A DNA stretch of 64,000 nucleotides. It comes from Limanda limanda (Eukaryota; Chordata; Actinopteri; Pleuronectiformes; Pleuronectidae). The notes beneath the pieces were generated by a model, which did not search any database, was not told the DNA's origin, and saw nothing but the letters and a program-made list of their open reading frames with translations. The position numbers and the translations under genes are program-made. The first letter of the stretch is position 1. The number at the start of each line of letters is the position of its first letter. The stretch lies in assembly GCF_963576545.1 (NCBI RefSeq), contig NW_026870465.1:310001-374000 (forward strand), in the 5' to 3' direction. Of this stretch, positions 63,785 to 64,000 are shown piece by piece.

Positions 63785-64000
63785 GATATTCTTGAATAAC
63801 TTTTTTTGTGAAGGTCGGAGAGACTTGCAAGTAGGCTCTACCCCCACTAAATGGGGTAGCGCGCATCGATCGGTACCATCCTTGAGCTTCTCCGACTTTC
63901 GGAAGGGTTAGGGTTAGGGTTAGGGATGAAAGCACATAGGAGAAAGAGATATTCTTGAATAACTTTTTTTGTGAAGGTCGGAGAGACTTGGAAAGTGGTT
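63785..64000 (+). repeat. Segment 19: possible start of a third 3,842-bp copy, cut by the window end
   Basis: One A (63785-63947) and the first 53 bp of a B (63948-64000). They match 56101 and 59943 onward but carry no private marks, so a third copy is likely but not proven. Confidence 0.7.

Larger units (their letters stand above)
1..64000 (+). repeat. Two-monomer satellite array (A 163 bp, B 155 bp) filling the window
   Basis: Every base belongs to one of two related tandem monomers, all in the same orientation. Counting from the landmark GATATTCTTG gives 255 complete A units and 144 complete B units from 88 to 63947, with partial B units at 1-87 and 63948-64000. Summed lengths (B 155; A 163, with thirteen A at 164, two at 162 and six at 157) account for 88-63947 exactly. 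No inverted monomer, insertion, unique spacer or mobile element interrupts the array. Segment entries below list the start of every B monomer; all other units are A. Known biology: such homogeneous arrays evolve by unequal crossing-over and gene conversion and usually form heterochromatin. Inference: subtelomeric or centromere-proximal satellite of a eukaryote. Confidence 0.98.

Noticed and set aside
88..63947. True chromosome-end telomere
   Set aside because: TTAGGG occurs only as three-repeat blocks inside 163-bp monomers and never as a continuous tract; the array runs past both window ends.
1..64000. CRISPR-like array
   Set aside because: The repeated units are contiguous with no unique spacers; the alternating parts are themselves repeated and related (A and B).
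1..64000. Transposon, retroelement or viral insertion
   Set aside because: No terminal repeats, target-site duplications, or integrase, transposase or reverse transcriptase motifs; the monomer count accounts for every base.
1..64000. tRNA, rRNA or 5S-derived satellite
   Set aside because: No cloverleaf or recognisable rRNA segment in A or B on either strand.

Overview
This 64-kb window is satellite DNA from end to end. I find no gene, RNA gene, transposon or unique sequence in it. Two related monomers alternate head-to-tail in a single orientation. Monomer A is 163 bp and carries an embedded block of the telomere-type repeat, GGG(TTAGGG)3. Monomer B is 155 bp and has an unrelated 32-bp segment in place of that block. 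Counting monomers from the landmark GATATTCTTG, I get 255 complete A and 144 complete B, plus a partial B at each end (1-87 and 63948-64000). The lengths of these monomers, including the few indel variants, add up exactly to the window. Both ends lie inside the array, so it extends beyond the window on both sides.

The host is almost certainly a eukaryote: long homogeneous satellite, higher-order repeats and TTAGGG telomere motifs. TTAGGG is the telomere repeat of vertebrates, many fungi, trypanosomatids, many other protists and some monocots, so the species cannot be named from this sequence. A subtelomeric or (peri)centromeric/heterochromatic location is likely; the window contains nothing that decides between them.

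Layout: A and B are arranged as AAB trimers (481 bp) and AB dimers (318 bp), with rare AAAB and AAAAB runs; B never follows B. On top of this lies a nested set of larger near-identical duplications. The periods are 1,443 bp (1 to about 2,230), 644 bp (9221-10508), 10,096 bp (6661-11316 = 16757-21412), 11,376 bp (11317-16919 = 22693-28295), 1,762 bp (26534 to about 29894), 5,267 bp (29259-34525 = 34526-39792), 1,592 bp (43633-46661), 962 bp (47943-49866) and 3,842 bp (56101-59942 = 59943-63784). The right end, from 53539, is a very regular AAB array. The middle (29259-41227) is rich in AB dimers.

Many overlapping minus-strand reading frames can be drawn (up to 532 codons). They arise because the AB dimer is divisible by three and the satellite has few stops on that strand; I do not call any of them a gene. 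The most interesting content is the satellite itself: a telomere-motif module swapped into one of two paralogous monomers, one predicted G-quadruplex per A monomer, and a readable history of nested unequal exchange.
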